In this document: positions 43,732-53,126 of the stretch, piece after piece
How positions within the stretch are numbered: position 1 is the first letter of the stretch
How the letters are laid out: each line of letters begins with the position of its first letter
Position numbers and translations under genes: made by a program
NCBI GenBank assembly: GCA_910577285.1
Contig: CAJTLO010000008.1
Coordinates: 10,634 to 74,633 of the forward strand
Direction of reading: 5' to 3'
Source of the DNA: an uncultured Rikenellaceae bacterium
GTDB lineage: Bacteria > Bacteroidota > Bacteroidia > Bacteroidales > Rikenellaceae
Length of the DNA stretch: 64,000 nt
The notes under the pieces: model-generated
What the model was told of the DNA's origin: nothing
The model's input: only the letters and a program-made list of their open reading frames with translations
Databases searched by the model: none

Positions 43732-44850
43732 ATGAAATATTCCGAACACTGGGAACACCGCCACCGGGAAGCGAACGAAGAGAGTGCCCTGCACGTAACC
43801 GAGGGCGTAGCCGACCAACCCTCCGTCAATCCCCATTTCCGGCGCAAGCGGCGTCCCCTGCTCACCACCGACCAATACGTGGCGGGCATCCTCGCCGGCG
43901 ACATCACGATCCTCTCGCAGGCCATCACCCTCGTGGAGAGCAGCCTGCCGGAGCACTACGAACAGGCGCAGGCGATCATCGAACGGTGTCTGCCCCACTC
44001 GGGCAATTCGGTGCGCGTGGGTATCACGGGAGTGCCGGGAGCCGGAAAATCCACCTTTATCGAGGCCACGGGCGGTCTGGTGACCTCGCTCGGGCACCGG
44101 CTGGCGGTACTGGCCATCGACCCCAGCTCCGAGCGGAGCGGCGGTTCCATTCTGGGCGACAAGACGCGCATGGAGAGCATCTCCTCCAATCCGGACGTCT
44201 TCATCCGCCCCTCCCCTTCGGCGGGTTCGCTCGGCGGCGTGGCCCGCAAGACGCGCGAAACGGTGATCCTCTGCGAAGCAGCCGGATTCGACACGATCTT
44301 CATCGAAACCGTCGGCGTGGGACAGAGCGAAACGGCCGTACACTCCATGGTCGACATCTTCATGCTGCTTCAGATCTCCGGCGCGGGCGACGAGCTTCAG
44401 GGCATCAAACGCGGCATCATGGAGATGGCCGACCTGGTAGTCATCACCAAAGCCGACGGGGAGAACATCCGCAAAGCGCAGCTCGCACGCACGCAGCTCG
44501 CCAACGCCCTCCACCTCTTTCCCCAACCCGAATCGGGCCGCCGCCCGCAGGTATTCACCTGCTCGGCGGTAGACGGAAGCGGCCTGCAGGAGGTGTGGAA
44601 CGAGGTCGAAGCATTCATCGCCTTCACACGCGGCAACGGCTTCTTCCGCTCCAACCGCCGCCGGCAAAGCAAATACTGGATGTACGAAACCATCGACGAG
44701 GCGCTGCGCAACAGCTTCTACCGCGACCCCGGCATCGAATCGTCGCTCCCCGACTTCGAACGCGAGGTGCTCGACGACCGGCTCAGTTCGTTCGTCGCCG
44801 CCCGTAAACTGCTCGACCGCTACTTCGGCGACATCCGACGGGAACGATAA
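43732..44850 (+). CDS. meaB: Methylmalonyl-CoA mutase-associated GTPase MeaB
   Basis: A 372-residue G3E GTPase that guards the B12 cofactor of methylmalonyl-CoA mutase. Walker A GVPGAGKST at 100-108, AIDPSSERSGGSILGDKTRM, FIRPSPSAGSLGGVARKTRE and FDTIFIETVGVGQSE are the family signature. The start MKYSEHWEHRHREAN is chosen on spacing to the previous gene. The nearby epimerase and decarboxylase genes complete the pathway from succinyl-CoA to propionyl-CoA; the mutase itself is not in the window. Confidence 0.95.
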   Translation: MKYSEHWEHRHREANEESALHVTEGVADQPSVNPHFRRKRRPLLTTDQYVAGILAGDITILSQAITLVESSLPEHYEQAQAIIERCLPHSGNSVRVGITGVPGAGKSTFIEATGGLVTSLGHRLAVLAIDPSSERSGGSILGDKTRMESISSNPDVFIRPSPSAGSLGGVARKTRETVILCEAAGFDTIFIETVGVGQSETAVHSMVDIFMLLQISGAGDELQGIKRGIMEMADLVVITKADGENIRKAQLARTQLANALHLFPQPESGRRPQVFTCSAVDGSGLQEVWNEVEAFIAFTRGNGFFRSNRRRQSKYWMYETIDEALRNSFYRDPGIESSLPDFEREVLDDRLSSFVAARKLLDRYFGDIRRER

Positions 44851-44867
44851 CCGTATACCGCCCCCTC

Positions 44868-44906
44868 ATCCGGCCCCGCTCCTCTTTTTTTGGAGCGGGG
44901 CCGGAT
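44868..44906. terminator. Hairpin after meaB with a T-rich loop
   Basis: A 15-bp perfect stem (44868-44882 with 44892-44906) whose 9-base loop is TCTTTTTTT. The T run lies in the loop rather than after the stem, so this is not a classical terminator. Confidence 0.55.
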
Positions 44907-45059
44907 CTACTTCGGGTCTATGCCCCCTCCGCCAAGGACTCCCGACCGACGCCCCTCTCCTTACACAATTTACATACATCTACAACATAATATAATATAT
45001 GTTCATAATTAAAAAACCTTAATCTTTGTATATGAACAACTCATAAACTACTTGACACA

Positions 45060-46587
45060 ATGAAACAACTTTACCTTTCTACCCTTGCTGCTCTCGCCCT
45101 CTGTTTTGTGGGATGCAAGCAGGACGAACCGATTCCCGTATCGGACATCGCACTGAATAAAACGACACTCTCGCTGAACGTGGGCGAAACCGGACAACTC
45201 ACGGCTACCGTAACGCCCGAGAATGCCGAAGACAAAACCGTAACCTGGACGAGCGACAAACCCAAAGTCGCTGCGGTATCCGACGAAGGGCTCGTGACGG
45301 CGCTCGGCCCCGGAGAGGCGACGATCACCGCAAAGGCCGGACAACGGACGGCAACCTGCGAGGTAACAGTACAGGACCCGAGCATAACCGCCCATTTCGA
45401 TCCGCTTTTCGCACAGGTATTGCAAAACGAAGGGGTAATTGCCGATGCGAAACGCATCCTGCCGGAAGAGGTGAAAGAGATCACACAGCTACTCCTCTAT
45501 CTATGAAGGAGACCTTACCTCCCTACAGGGCATCGAATATTTCAAATCCCTGCAACAGTTAGCTTGCGTCAATAACCGACTGACAACACTGGATGTCAGC
45601 AGCAACACCGCGCTGACTGAATTGGAGTGCTCCGGTAACCAACTGACAACGCTGAACATAAGCAACGCTACCGCACTGACACGAGTGGATTGCTCCCGCA
45701 ATCAGCTGACCGCACTGGATGTAAGCAATAACACCCGACTATTAACGTTGAAATGCTTCGAAAATCAGTTATCTGCATTGGATTTAAGTCACAACACCGC
45801 ACTGACGAGACTGAGCTGTTCCAACAATCGGCTGTCCTCATTGGACCTGAGCAGCAATATCGGACTCATCGAATTGTACTGTGCTTACAACCAGCTAACC
45901 GAACTGGAGCTGAGCAGTCATACCGAGTTGACATACTTGATGTGCGACGGAAATCAGTTACCCTTCCTGGACCTGAGTGCCAATACCGCACTGATAGGGT
46001 TGTACTGCTCTCACAATCAACTGACTTCACTGGACCTAAGCAACAATACAGCACTGATAGTCGTACACTGCTACTACAATCAGTTAAACGCACTTGACCT
46101 GACCCGCAACACAGAACTGACAACATTGATCTGCGCCTTCAATCAGTTGACCTCTCTGGATACAAGCAGCAATACGGCACTGACAGAGTTACTCTGCTCC
46201 CACAATCAGTTGACCGCACTGAACGTCAGCGGCGATACCGCACTGCAAGCATTGAACTGCGACGAAAATCAGTTAACCGCATTGGACTTGAGCAACAATA
46301 CTGCTCTGATAGCGTTGGCCTGCTCTCACAATCAACTGACCGCGCTGGACCTGAGCTACAATTCCACGCTGGCAATATTGCATTGTATCCATAACCAACT
46401 GACTGCTTTGAATATAAGCAGCAATTCCGACTTAGGCGAATTATTATGCAGCCACAATCCCGGCGACGGATCGGTCTTCCCGGTAATGGCATGGTTCGAC
46501 AACAGTGCAATTCCGGAGGATTTCACGACCGGAAACTGGTCGTATGAAGGAAAAGACATCTCGATCGATTACCGGAAAGCCGACTGA
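45060..46587 (+). pseudogene. BIG2 plus leucine-rich-repeat lipoprotein, split by a frameshift
   Basis: The first frame (45060-45506) encodes a lipoprotein signal with lipobox FVGC (Cys19), then a BIG2 Ig-like domain (about 26-104: IALNKTTLSLNVGETGQLTA, VTWTSDKPKVAAVS, GEATITAKAG) and a spacer ending in KEITQLLLYL and a stop. From 45502 the neighbouring frame continues as YEGDLTSLQGIEYFKSLQQL and carries about 14 leucine-rich repeats of 21 residues (NTALTELECSGNQLTTLNIS type) to 46587, with a short capping domain at the end. A two-base loss near 45500 would explain the break. In gut Bacteroidota such proteins are surface-exposed binding proteins. Whether the break is a mutation, a phase switch or a sequencing error cannot be decided here. 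Confidence 0.75.
45567..46480 (+). repeat. 63-bp tandem repeat encoding 21-residue leucine-rich repeats
   Basis: About 14 units of 63 bases. Each encodes L-x-x-L-x-C-x-x-N-Q-L-T-x-L-D-L-S-x-N-T-A with variation at the solvent positions. The repeats are diverged at the DNA level, so expansion by slippage is not obviously recent. Confidence 0.85.
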
Positions 46588-46608
46588 CAACCGATTAAAG
46601 ATCAAATC

Positions 46609-46656
46609 AAATACGAACGACGCACAACCGGGGAAGGTTTTGCGTCGTTCGTATTT
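46609..46656 (+). terminator. Hairpin terminator after the LRR gene
   Basis: A 16-bp perfect stem (46609-46624 with 46641-46656), 16-base loop, 22 bases after the stop codon; the descending arm ends in TTT. Confidence 0.7.
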
Positions 46657-47100
46657 CCACGGCAAAATAAGGGCCGCCGTAACACTGCTCGATCGTTCCC
46701 GTTGCATCCCTCTCGCAATACACGCCGCACCCGCCCGCCTGCATCCGCTTCCGGGTCATCCGCTCCGCATCTACCGGCAGCATGAACGCAGGACAGCCGG
46801 TTCGACTTCCCCACCGGTTGCGCCGATTCCCCGCCCGTGCGGTCGACCGGAAGGAGCGACGTCCGGTACGTCGCATCGGAAACATCCGTTTTCCGCCCCT
46901 TCCCACGCCTCGTCGCCCCTACGCACACAGCGACACGACGCCGGGAAACCGCAGGGGACGGTAATCATAGCCCCCGCCCGGCGATCGGAACCACGCCGCA
47001 CTACACAAAACAGCGGGAACACGTTGCCGTGCTCCCGCTTACCGATATCCGCCGAACTACGACGGTTTCCTCTCATGGGCCGCACTGCGCGGCAACCGGA
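46657..47100. other. Non-coding gap between convergent genes
   Basis: About 440 bases between the LRR gene and the M3 peptidase, apart from the peptidase's terminator. Open frames here are Arg/Pro-rich and without family similarity; no RNA gene was recognised. Confidence 0.55.
47007..47039 (-). terminator. Terminator of the M3 peptidase gene
   Basis: On the minus strand a 12-bp stem (AGCGGGAGCACG with CGTGTTCCCGCT, one G-T pair, loop GCAA) is followed by G and TTTT, about 62 bases after the stop codon. Confidence 0.75.
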
Positions 47101-49239
47101 TTACTCCTCACTCGCGGCGGACTCCTTCACCAGTCCTCGCGACACGAGCAACGGCCGGCGGCTGGGCTGCCGGCCGCGGAAATTCTCATACAGCACCATA
47201 CCGTCGGCGGTGCCGCCTTTGGAGAGTATCTCCTCGCGGAAACGGGTAGCCACCTTTTTATTGAAGATTTCGCCCGTTTCCCGGAACGCCTCGTACGCAT
47301 CCTTGTCGAGCACTCCGGCCCAAAGATAGCCGTAGTAACCGGCCGAATAGCCGCCGTCGAAAATATGCGAGAAATAGGGATAACGGTACCTCGGCTCGAT
47401 CTGAGGAATCAAACCGCGCTCCTCGTTCAACACACGTTTCTCGAAGAGGTCGGCTTCGAAAGGCACATACTCCTTCATGGCATGCAGGTCCATATCGGAA
47501 TAGGAGGCCGCCGCAAGCTCTACGGTTTCGAATCCCTGGTTGAAGAAGGCGCTCTCCTGAATCCGTTTGATAAGGGTTTCGGGAATCACCTTGCCCGTCT
47601 GCCAATGGATGGCGTAGCTGCGAAGCATCTCCGGCTCGGTGGCCCAGTTCTCCATGATCTGCGAGGGGAGCTCGACGAAGTCGTTCTCCACCGCGAGCAG
47701 GCCGTGGTAGGGCACATCGCTGAAGAGCGCATGGAGGGCATGTCCGAACTCGTGGAAGAAGGTGGTGGTTTCGTCCAGGTCGAGCAGGGCGGGAATATTG
47801 CCGTTCGGCCGGGTAAAGTTCCCCACGATGTATACCACCGGAATCACCCGTTCGCCGTCCTTATAGCTCTGGTCGCGGAAGGTACCGCACCACGCCCCCG
47901 GTCCTTTTCGCCCGGCACGCGGATGGAGGTCCATATACAGAATACCGAGCAGGCTGCCGTCGGCATCGTACACCTCGTAGGCCACGCATTCGTCGTTGTA
48001 GACGGGGAGCACCGCCGGACGGAACGTGATGCCGTAGAGCCGGTTGCTCAGTTCGAAGATTCCCTGTTTCACATTTTCCAGCGGGAAGTAGGGCCGCAAC
48101 GCCTCCTGATCGAGGTTGTACCGCGACTTACGTACCTTCTCGGCGTAATACCACCAGTCCCACGACGCGAAGTCGTCGCTGCCGTCCTCCTTGCGCTTGA
48201 GTTCCTTCATCTCGGCGAGCTCCTCGCGGGCCCGGTCCAGCGCAGGCACCCAAATCTCGTCCAGCAATCCGTAGACGTTTTCGGGAGTCTTGGCCATGTT
48301 GTCGTCGAGCACATACTCGGCGTAGGAGCCGTAGCCGAGCAGATGGGCCCGACGCGTACGCAGCTCCATGATCTCGTTGATCAACCGCCCGTTGTCCAGT
48401 TCGTCGTCATGGTTGCACTTCTCGATGTAGGCGGTATAGAGCTCCTGCCGCAGGTCGCGGCGGGGGGAGTAGGACAGGAAAGGCAGCATGCTGGGTTTGC
48501 CGATATCGAAGAGATACTTCTCATCGCCCAGCCCCGCCTCCCGCGCGGCATTGCGGGCGGCGCTGCGAACTCCCGAGGGAAGTCCCTCCACCTCCTCTTC
48601 GCCCAGCACCATCCGGAAACGGGCATTCTCCTCCAGCAGGTTTTTCCCGAAACGGAAAGTAAGTTCCGACAAACGGCTGTTGATCTCCTTGAACTCGGCC
48701 TTCTGTTCGGCGGTGAGATTGGCTCCCGAACGCACGAAATCCTTATACACCTTCTCCACCAGGCGCTTCTGCAACGGATCGAGACCCGCCTCGTCGCGCT
48801 TTTCGTACACCTTCCGGATGCGGTCGAAAAGTTTTTCGTTGAGCGTTATGCCGTCGTAATGCTTCGACAGCATGGGCGCCACCTTCTCCTGCACGGCCTG
48901 CATTTGGGGATCGGTATCGGCCGCAGCCACGTTCCAGAATACCAGTTCCACACGCGTGAGCATCTCCCCGGAGTTGTCGAACGCCAGTACGGTGTTCTCG
49001 AAATCGGGTTCCTGCGAATTTTCCGCAATGGCTTCGATCTCCTCCTCATGGAGCCTCATGGCTTCACGGAAGGCCGGCATGTAGTCCGACACTTCGATTT
49101 TATCGAACGGCGGGACACCGTAAGGTGTATCCCATTCGGAGAGCAGCGGATTGGCGCCGTTGGACGCCTCCCTCCCTCCACACGACGAAAGGGCTGTCAT
49201 CATCACGACGGTGGTTAAGAGCAATGGAATTTTTTTCAT
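47101..49239 (-). CDS. M3 family peptidyl-dipeptidase (Dcp-like), lipoprotein
   Basis: A 712-residue zinc peptidase. The N-terminus is a lipoprotein signal (lipobox LSSC, Cys20), so it is attached to an envelope membrane. The helical M3 fold includes SEWDTPYGVPPFDKI at the start and the active-site HEFGH at residues 496-500 in TTFFHEFGHALHALFS, with the downstream Glu ligand in the VELPSQIMENW motif. FDGGYSAGYYGYLWAGVLDK near the C-terminus carries the substrate-binding Tyr and His region. It removes C-terminal dipeptides from oligopeptides. Full length for the family. Confidence 0.94.
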   Translation of the reverse strand: MKKIPLLLTTVVMMTALSSCGGREASNGANPLLSEWDTPYGVPPFDKIEVSDYMPAFREAMRLHEEEIEAIAENSQEPDFENTVLAFDNSGEMLTRVELVFWNVAAADTDPQMQAVQEKVAPMLSKHYDGITLNEKLFDRIRKVYEKRDEAGLDPLQKRLVEKVYKDFVRSGANLTAEQKAEFKEINSRLSELTFRFGKNLLEENARFRMVLGEEEVEGLPSGVRSAARNAAREAGLGDEKYLFDIGKPSMLPFLSYSPRRDLRQELYTAYIEKCNHDDELDNGRLINEIMELRTRRAHLLGYGSYAEYVLDDNMAKTPENVYGLLDEIWVPALDRAREELAEMKELKRKEDGSDDFASWDWWYYAEKVRKSRYNLDQEALRPYFPLENVKQGIFELSNRLYGITFRPAVLPVYNDECVAYEVYDADGSLLGILYMDLHPRAGRKGPGAWCGTFRDQSYKDGERVIPVVYIVGNFTRPNGNIPALLDLDETTTFFHEFGHALHALFSDVPYHGLLAVENDFVELPSQIMENWATEPEMLRSYAIHWQTGKVIPETLIKRIQESAFFNQGFETVELAAASYSDMDLHAMKEYVPFEADLFEKRVLNEERGLIPQIEPRYRYPYFSHIFDGGYSAGYYGYLWAGVLDKDAYEAFRETGEIFNKKVATRFREEILSKGGTADGMVLYENFRGRQPSRRPLLVSRGLVKESAASEE

Positions 49240-49289
49240 ACTTTTATGCGGTTTTTCGATTCACCTGTGTTTCCACACGGTCAAACGTA

Positions 49290-49297
49290 CAAAGTTA
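49290..49297 (-). promoter_or_regulatory. -7 element for the M3 peptidase gene
   Basis: TAACTTTG on the minus strand; an ATTG lies 20 bp upstream in place of TTTG. The leader would be about 45 bases. Confidence 0.45.
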
Positions 49298-49314
49298 CGA
49301 TTTACAAGATACAA

Positions 49315-50025
49315 ATGCAATTATTTTACACTCCGGAAATCACCCTGCCCGAATACACGCTCCCCGAAGAGGAGTCGGCGCACTGCCAGAAGGTGCTGCG
49401 CCTGGGGGCGGGCGACGAGCTGTACCTGACCGACGGCCGCGGCAACCTCTACCGGGCCGTGGTGCAGCAACCAGACCCGAAACGATGCCGGGTACGCATC
49501 ACCGAAACGCTCCCCCGCTACGGCGAACGCTCCTACGGGCTCACCGTGGCCGTGGCGCCGACCAAGAATATCGACCGTTACGAATGGTTTCTCGAGAAGG
49601 CCACCGAGACGGGGATCGACCGCATCATCCCCATCGAGTGCCGCCACAGCGAACGGCGGATCCTCAAACGCGAGCGGGGCGAACGGGTGGTAACGAGCGC
49701 CGTCAAACAGTCGCTCAAGGCCTACCGGCCGCAACTGGACGAACTCACCCCCCTCGGCGAGGTGATAGCAATGCCCTTCCGGGGCACGAAACTGATCGCC
49801 CACTGCCACCCCGGCACGCCGCGGCGGTTCATCGGCAACGTCCTGCCCCGGGGCGGCGACACGCTCGTGCTGATAGGTCCCGAAGGCGACTTCTCCGAAG
49901 AAGAGATCGCAGCGGCACGGGCTGCGGGATTCACCGAAGTGAGCCTCGGAGAGAGCCGTCTGCGCACGGAAACGGCGGCACTGGCCGTCGTGACGGCCGC
50001 CGCGCTCGTCAACGGCATGGAATAG
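49315..50025 (+). CDS. rsmE: 16S rRNA (uracil1498-N3)-methyltransferase
   Basis: A 236-residue SPOUT-class methyltransferase. It starts MQLFYTPEITLPEYTLPEEE, the usual short N-terminus; PUA-like domain to about 70, then the SPOUT knot with KATETGIDRIIPIECRHSER, LIGPEGDFSEEEIAAARAAGF and LGESRLRTETAALAVVTAAA. Complete. It starts a plus-strand run with the chromate transporter genes, 41 bases upstream of them. Confidence 0.95.
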   Translation: MQLFYTPEITLPEYTLPEEESAHCQKVLRLGAGDELYLTDGRGNLYRAVVQQPDPKRCRVRITETLPRYGERSYGLTVAVAPTKNIDRYEWFLEKATETGIDRIIPIECRHSERRILKRERGERVVTSAVKQSLKAYRPQLDELTPLGEVIAMPFRGTKLIAHCHPGTPRRFIGNVLPRGGDTLVLIGPEGDFSEEEIAAARAAGFTEVSLGESRLRTETAALAVVTAAALVNGME

Positions 50026-50066
50026 CGATCGCACGGCATCGCCCCACACAGCAATACGGAACATCC

Positions 50067-50681
50067 ATGAAAAACGATTCCACATCCCTGCGCGACGTCG
50101 AACCGAAAGGGACGGGCGATGCGCGGGTCTGCCTGTCGCTCTTCACGACATTTTTCAAGATAGGCGCCTTCACTTTCGGCGGAGGGTTCGCCATGATCCC
50201 CCTCATCGAACGGGAGATGATCGACCGCCGCGGCTGGATCGCCCGCGGCGACTTTCTGGAACTGCTCGCCCTGGCCCAGTCGGCACCCGGACCGATCGCC
50301 CTCAACTCGGCGGTATTCGTCGGCTATAAGATAGCCGGTTACCGGGGTGCCTTCGCAGCGGTGGCAGGCGTAGTACTGCCCTCGTTCGTCATCATCCTGC
50401 TCATCGCCATCTACTTCACCGACATCCGCCACAACCGCTACGTGGAAGCCGCCTTCAAGGGCATGCGTCCGGCGGTGGTGGCGCTCATCGCGGCCCCCCT
50501 GCTGAACCTCGCCCGCGGCATGCGGTGGTGGAAACTCGCCCTCGCCGTCGCGGCCGCCCTCGCCGTATGGCAGCTCGGCGTATCCCCCGTATGGTTCATC
50601 ATCGCCGGCGCGGCGGCCGGCATCCTGCTGGCCCTTTACGACAAACGCGGCGAGCACAACGGAAAGGAGGGAACACGATGA
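50067..50681 (+). CDS. Chromate transporter family protein, first half
   Basis: A 204-residue half-size member of the CHR family. The signature TFFKIGAFTFGGGFAMIPLI (about 28-47) and LAQSAPGPIALNSAVFVGYKIAG are present, with about six membrane spans. Full-length ChrA has two such halves in one chain; here the second half is a separate gene whose ATG overlaps this stop, so the two should assemble as a heterodimer. The exported anion is not necessarily chromate. Confidence 0.9.
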   Translation: MKNDSTSLRDVEPKGTGDARVCLSLFTTFFKIGAFTFGGGFAMIPLIEREMIDRRGWIARGDFLELLALAQSAPGPIALNSAVFVGYKIAGYRGAFAAVAGVVLPSFVIILLIAIYFTDIRHNRYVEAAFKGMRPAVVALIAAPLLNLARGMRWWKLALAVAAALAVWQLGVSPVWFIIAGAAAGILLALYDKRGEHNGKEGTR

Positions 50682-51202
50682 TCTACCTCCAACTGCTGCT
50701 CTCCTACCTCAAGATAGGCTTCTTCGGCTTCGGCGGAGGCTATGCCATGCTGTCGCTCATCCAGAACGAGATCGTGGTGCAGCGCGAATGGCTCACGGCC
50801 GAACAGCTCACCGACATCATCGCCATCTCGCAGGTCACACCGGGCCCCATCGCCATCAACAGCGCCACCTACGTGGGCTACGCCGTAACCGGAACGGTGT
50901 GGGGCGCGGCCCTCGCCACGCTGGCGGCCTGTATCCCGTCGCTGACACTGATGCTCGCCGCCACGAAATTCTACCTGCGCCTGCGCTCCAACCGCTACAT
51001 GGCGGGAGCGATGGAGGGGATGAAACCGATGATGATCGGCATGATCCTGGCTGCGGCGCTCCTGCTCCTCACCCCCGACACCTTCATCGACTGGAAAAGC
51101 TGGGCGATCCTGGCCGCCGCCTTCCTCGCCTCGGTCAAAAAAGCGAATCCCATCCTCATCATCGTCCTCTCGGCAGTGGCAGGGTTATTGCTCTACCTGT
51201 AG
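50678..51202 (+). CDS. Chromate transporter family protein, second half
   Basis: A 174-residue half-size CHR protein with LKIGFFGFGGGYAMLSLIQNE and ISQVTPGPIAINSATYVGY, and six short spans. ATGA overlap with the first half. In two-gene CHR systems the halves insert with opposite topology (family knowledge). Confidence 0.9.
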   Translation: MIYLQLLLSYLKIGFFGFGGGYAMLSLIQNEIVVQREWLTAEQLTDIIAISQVTPGPIAINSATYVGYAVTGTVWGAALATLAACIPSLTLMLAATKFYLRLRSNRYMAGAMEGMKPMMIGMILAAALLLLTPDTFIDWKSWAILAAAFLASVKKANPILIIVLSAVAGLLLYL

Positions 51203-51230
51203 CAATACCAACTTTAACGGCCATACTGCC

Positions 51231-51533
51231 ATGAAAGATTACAAATTCACCAACAATACCACCAAACGGAGGTACGAACTCGACCTGGAAGACGGACAAA
51301 TCGCCACGATCGAGTATTACATCATGCCCGGCGGAGAAGTGACATTCACCCACACCGAGGTGCCTTACAACCACACCAACCAGGGTATCGGAAGCCAGAT
51401 AGCCCTCAAGGCGCTCACCGACATCCGCAACCGTGGCGCCAAGATGATTCCCCAATGCGGATTCATCGCCTCCTACATCCGCCGCCATCCGGAGTGGCAG
51501 GAGGTGGTGGCCGTACGCGAACGCACCTACTGA
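51231..51533 (+). CDS. Small GNAT-like acetyltransferase (YjdJ type)
   Basis: A 100-residue protein of the GCN5-related mini-acetyltransferase family. NQGIGSQIALKALTDIR (about 44-60) is the acetyl-CoA binding loop, and PQCGFIASYIRRHPEWQEVV holds the conserved Cys and the W. Members bind CoA, but their substrates are unknown. It starts 28 bases after the chromate transporter. Confidence 0.85.
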   Translation: MKDYKFTNNTTKRRYELDLEDGQIATIEYYIMPGGEVTFTHTEVPYNHTNQGIGSQIALKALTDIRNRGAKMIPQCGFIASYIRRHPEWQEVVAVRERTY

Positions 51534-51614
51534 CACCCTGCGGGCGGGACGCTCCGTCCCGCTTCCCGTTTCGGCCCCGGACGACGGACCTCGCTCCCCG
51601 TCTGCGGCCGGGAA

Positions 51615-52868
51615 ATGCCCGACACGCACCCAACCGATCCGGTACAGATGAACGAAAACAAGATCAAGGAGAGTCTGAAGATCAGGCCCGTGGGGCTGAA
51701 ACACCTCGACCAGTACAACGAACTGCTGCGGTACGTCTTCCAGGTCACCGACCGGGAGCTGGAAAAGAGCGGCTACGAGGACGGGGAGCTGAAGCGCTCC
51801 AAACGTCCCATCCTGCAGGAAGCCGACGTATTCGGCTGGTTCACCCGCGACGACAAACTTGTTTCGCAGATCTGCATCTATCCGTGCGAGGTAAACATCC
51901 ACGACCGCATCCTGCACATGGGCGGCGTGACGGGCGTAGGCACCTATCCCGAGTTCTCCGGCATGGGGCTGATGAACGACCTGATCCGGCACGCACTCCT
52001 GAAAATGCGCAAGGCCGGGCAGTTCATCTCCTATCTCTATCCCTATTCCATTCCCTACTACCGGCGCAAGGGGTGGGAGATCATCTCCGACCACATCACC
52101 TTCACCCTGAAGGATACGGAGATTCCCGCCACCGCCGAGGTACCCGGCCACGTGGAACGGCGGGCCGTGGGCGACCGCGACGTGAAAGAAACGTACGACC
52201 GCTTCGCACGCTCCACCCACGGCGCCCTCATCCGCAACGACTTCGAGTGGATGGAGTACTGGCGCTGGGAGAACGAGGAGGAGCGCACGGCGGCGGTCTA
52301 CTACGATGCGCTGGGCATCCCGCAGGGATTCCTGCTCTACTGGGTGGAAGAGGACATCTTCAACATCCGCGAAATGGTCTACCTCACCCAAGAGGCCCGC
52401 AAGGGACTGTGGAACTTCATCCGTGCGCACTACTCCATGATCGACGCGGTCAACGGACACATCTATACGGGCGAACCGCTCGCCTTCCTGCTCGACGAAA
52501 GCCAGATACGGGAGTCGATCGAGCCCTACTTCATGGCCCGCATCGTGGACGTGGCCGAGTTCCTGCGCCTCTACCCCTTCGCCCCGGGCGTGCGCCCCTT
52601 CCACTTCGTCGTCACCGACCCCATGGCGGAATGGAACACCGGAATCTTCAGCGTGGCCACCGATCGGGAGGGCGCCGCAATCGTCACCGACCAGCCCGCA
52701 GGACGGCCGGTAACACTCGACATCCAGACGCTCTCGGCCATGCTCATGGGCTACAAACGCCCCTCCTACCTGGCACGCATCGAACGGCTCCGCACCGACA
52801 AACGGACGCTGCGGCTGCTGGAAGAGATCATCCCCGACACGCAGCCCTATTTCTCCGACTACTTCTGA
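51615..52868 (+). CDS. Eis-like GNAT family N-acetyltransferase
   Basis: A 417-residue protein of the enhanced-intracellular-survival (Eis) type: an N-terminal GNAT domain (GVGTYPEFSGMGLMNDLIRHAL is the acetyl-CoA loop, about 116-137; YPYSIPYYRRKGWEIIS follows), a second GNAT-like domain and a C-terminal sterol-carrier-like domain. The chain ends in Phe, whose carboxylate acts as catalytic base in studied Eis enzymes. Substrates in the family are amines, including aminoglycosides, but none can be assigned here. A start at ATG 51648 (MNENKIKESLKIRP) is equally likely and would remove 11 residues. Confidence 0.85.
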   Translation: MPDTHPTDPVQMNENKIKESLKIRPVGLKHLDQYNELLRYVFQVTDRELEKSGYEDGELKRSKRPILQEADVFGWFTRDDKLVSQICIYPCEVNIHDRILHMGGVTGVGTYPEFSGMGLMNDLIRHALLKMRKAGQFISYLYPYSIPYYRRKGWEIISDHITFTLKDTEIPATAEVPGHVERRAVGDRDVKETYDRFARSTHGALIRNDFEWMEYWRWENEEERTAAVYYDALGIPQGFLLYWVEEDIFNIREMVYLTQEARKGLWNFIRAHYSMIDAVNGHIYTGEPLAFLLDESQIRESIEPYFMARIVDVAEFLRLYPFAPGVRPFHFVVTDPMAEWNTGIFSVATDREGAAIVTDQPAGRPVTLDIQTLSAMLMGYKRPSYLARIERLRTDKRTLRLLEEIIPDTQPYFSDYF

Positions 52869-53022
52869 CCGCCCCGGCTCTCCGCGACAAAGGGCCGCCC
52901 GCTTGATGCGTACATCCCTCTGCGACTGGTTTTTACGAAAATTCCCGGACAGGTCCGCCATCCGGCCGAAGCAGGTGCGCGGCGAATCCGCGACCGCAAT
53001 CCCCGCCCCCAGGAAACCGAAA

Positions 53023-53065
53023 CGCAAGGTATGCGGCAGGAAAAATTCCTGCCGCATACCTTGCG
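53023..53065. terminator. Near-perfect bidirectional hairpin between convergent genes
   Basis: A 20-bp perfect stem (53023-53042 with 53046-53065) with a 3-base AAA loop, between the Eis-like gene and the C1 peptidase gene. The remaining bases of 52869-53126 hold nothing else. Confidence 0.75.
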
Positions 53066-53126
53066 ATACTTCCCTACGGCACCGGCATGCCGGGGGTCGC
53101 CATCGACCCTCTCCGCCGGCCCGGCG

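Noticed and set aside
45567..46480. Regular 63-bp repeats resembling a repeat array such as CRISPR
   Set aside because: They are in frame, encode leucine-rich repeats of 21 residues and have no unique spacers.
46837..49218. 793-codon plus-strand frame opposite the M3 peptidase
   Set aside because: Antisense of a gene with HEFGH and a lipoprotein signal.
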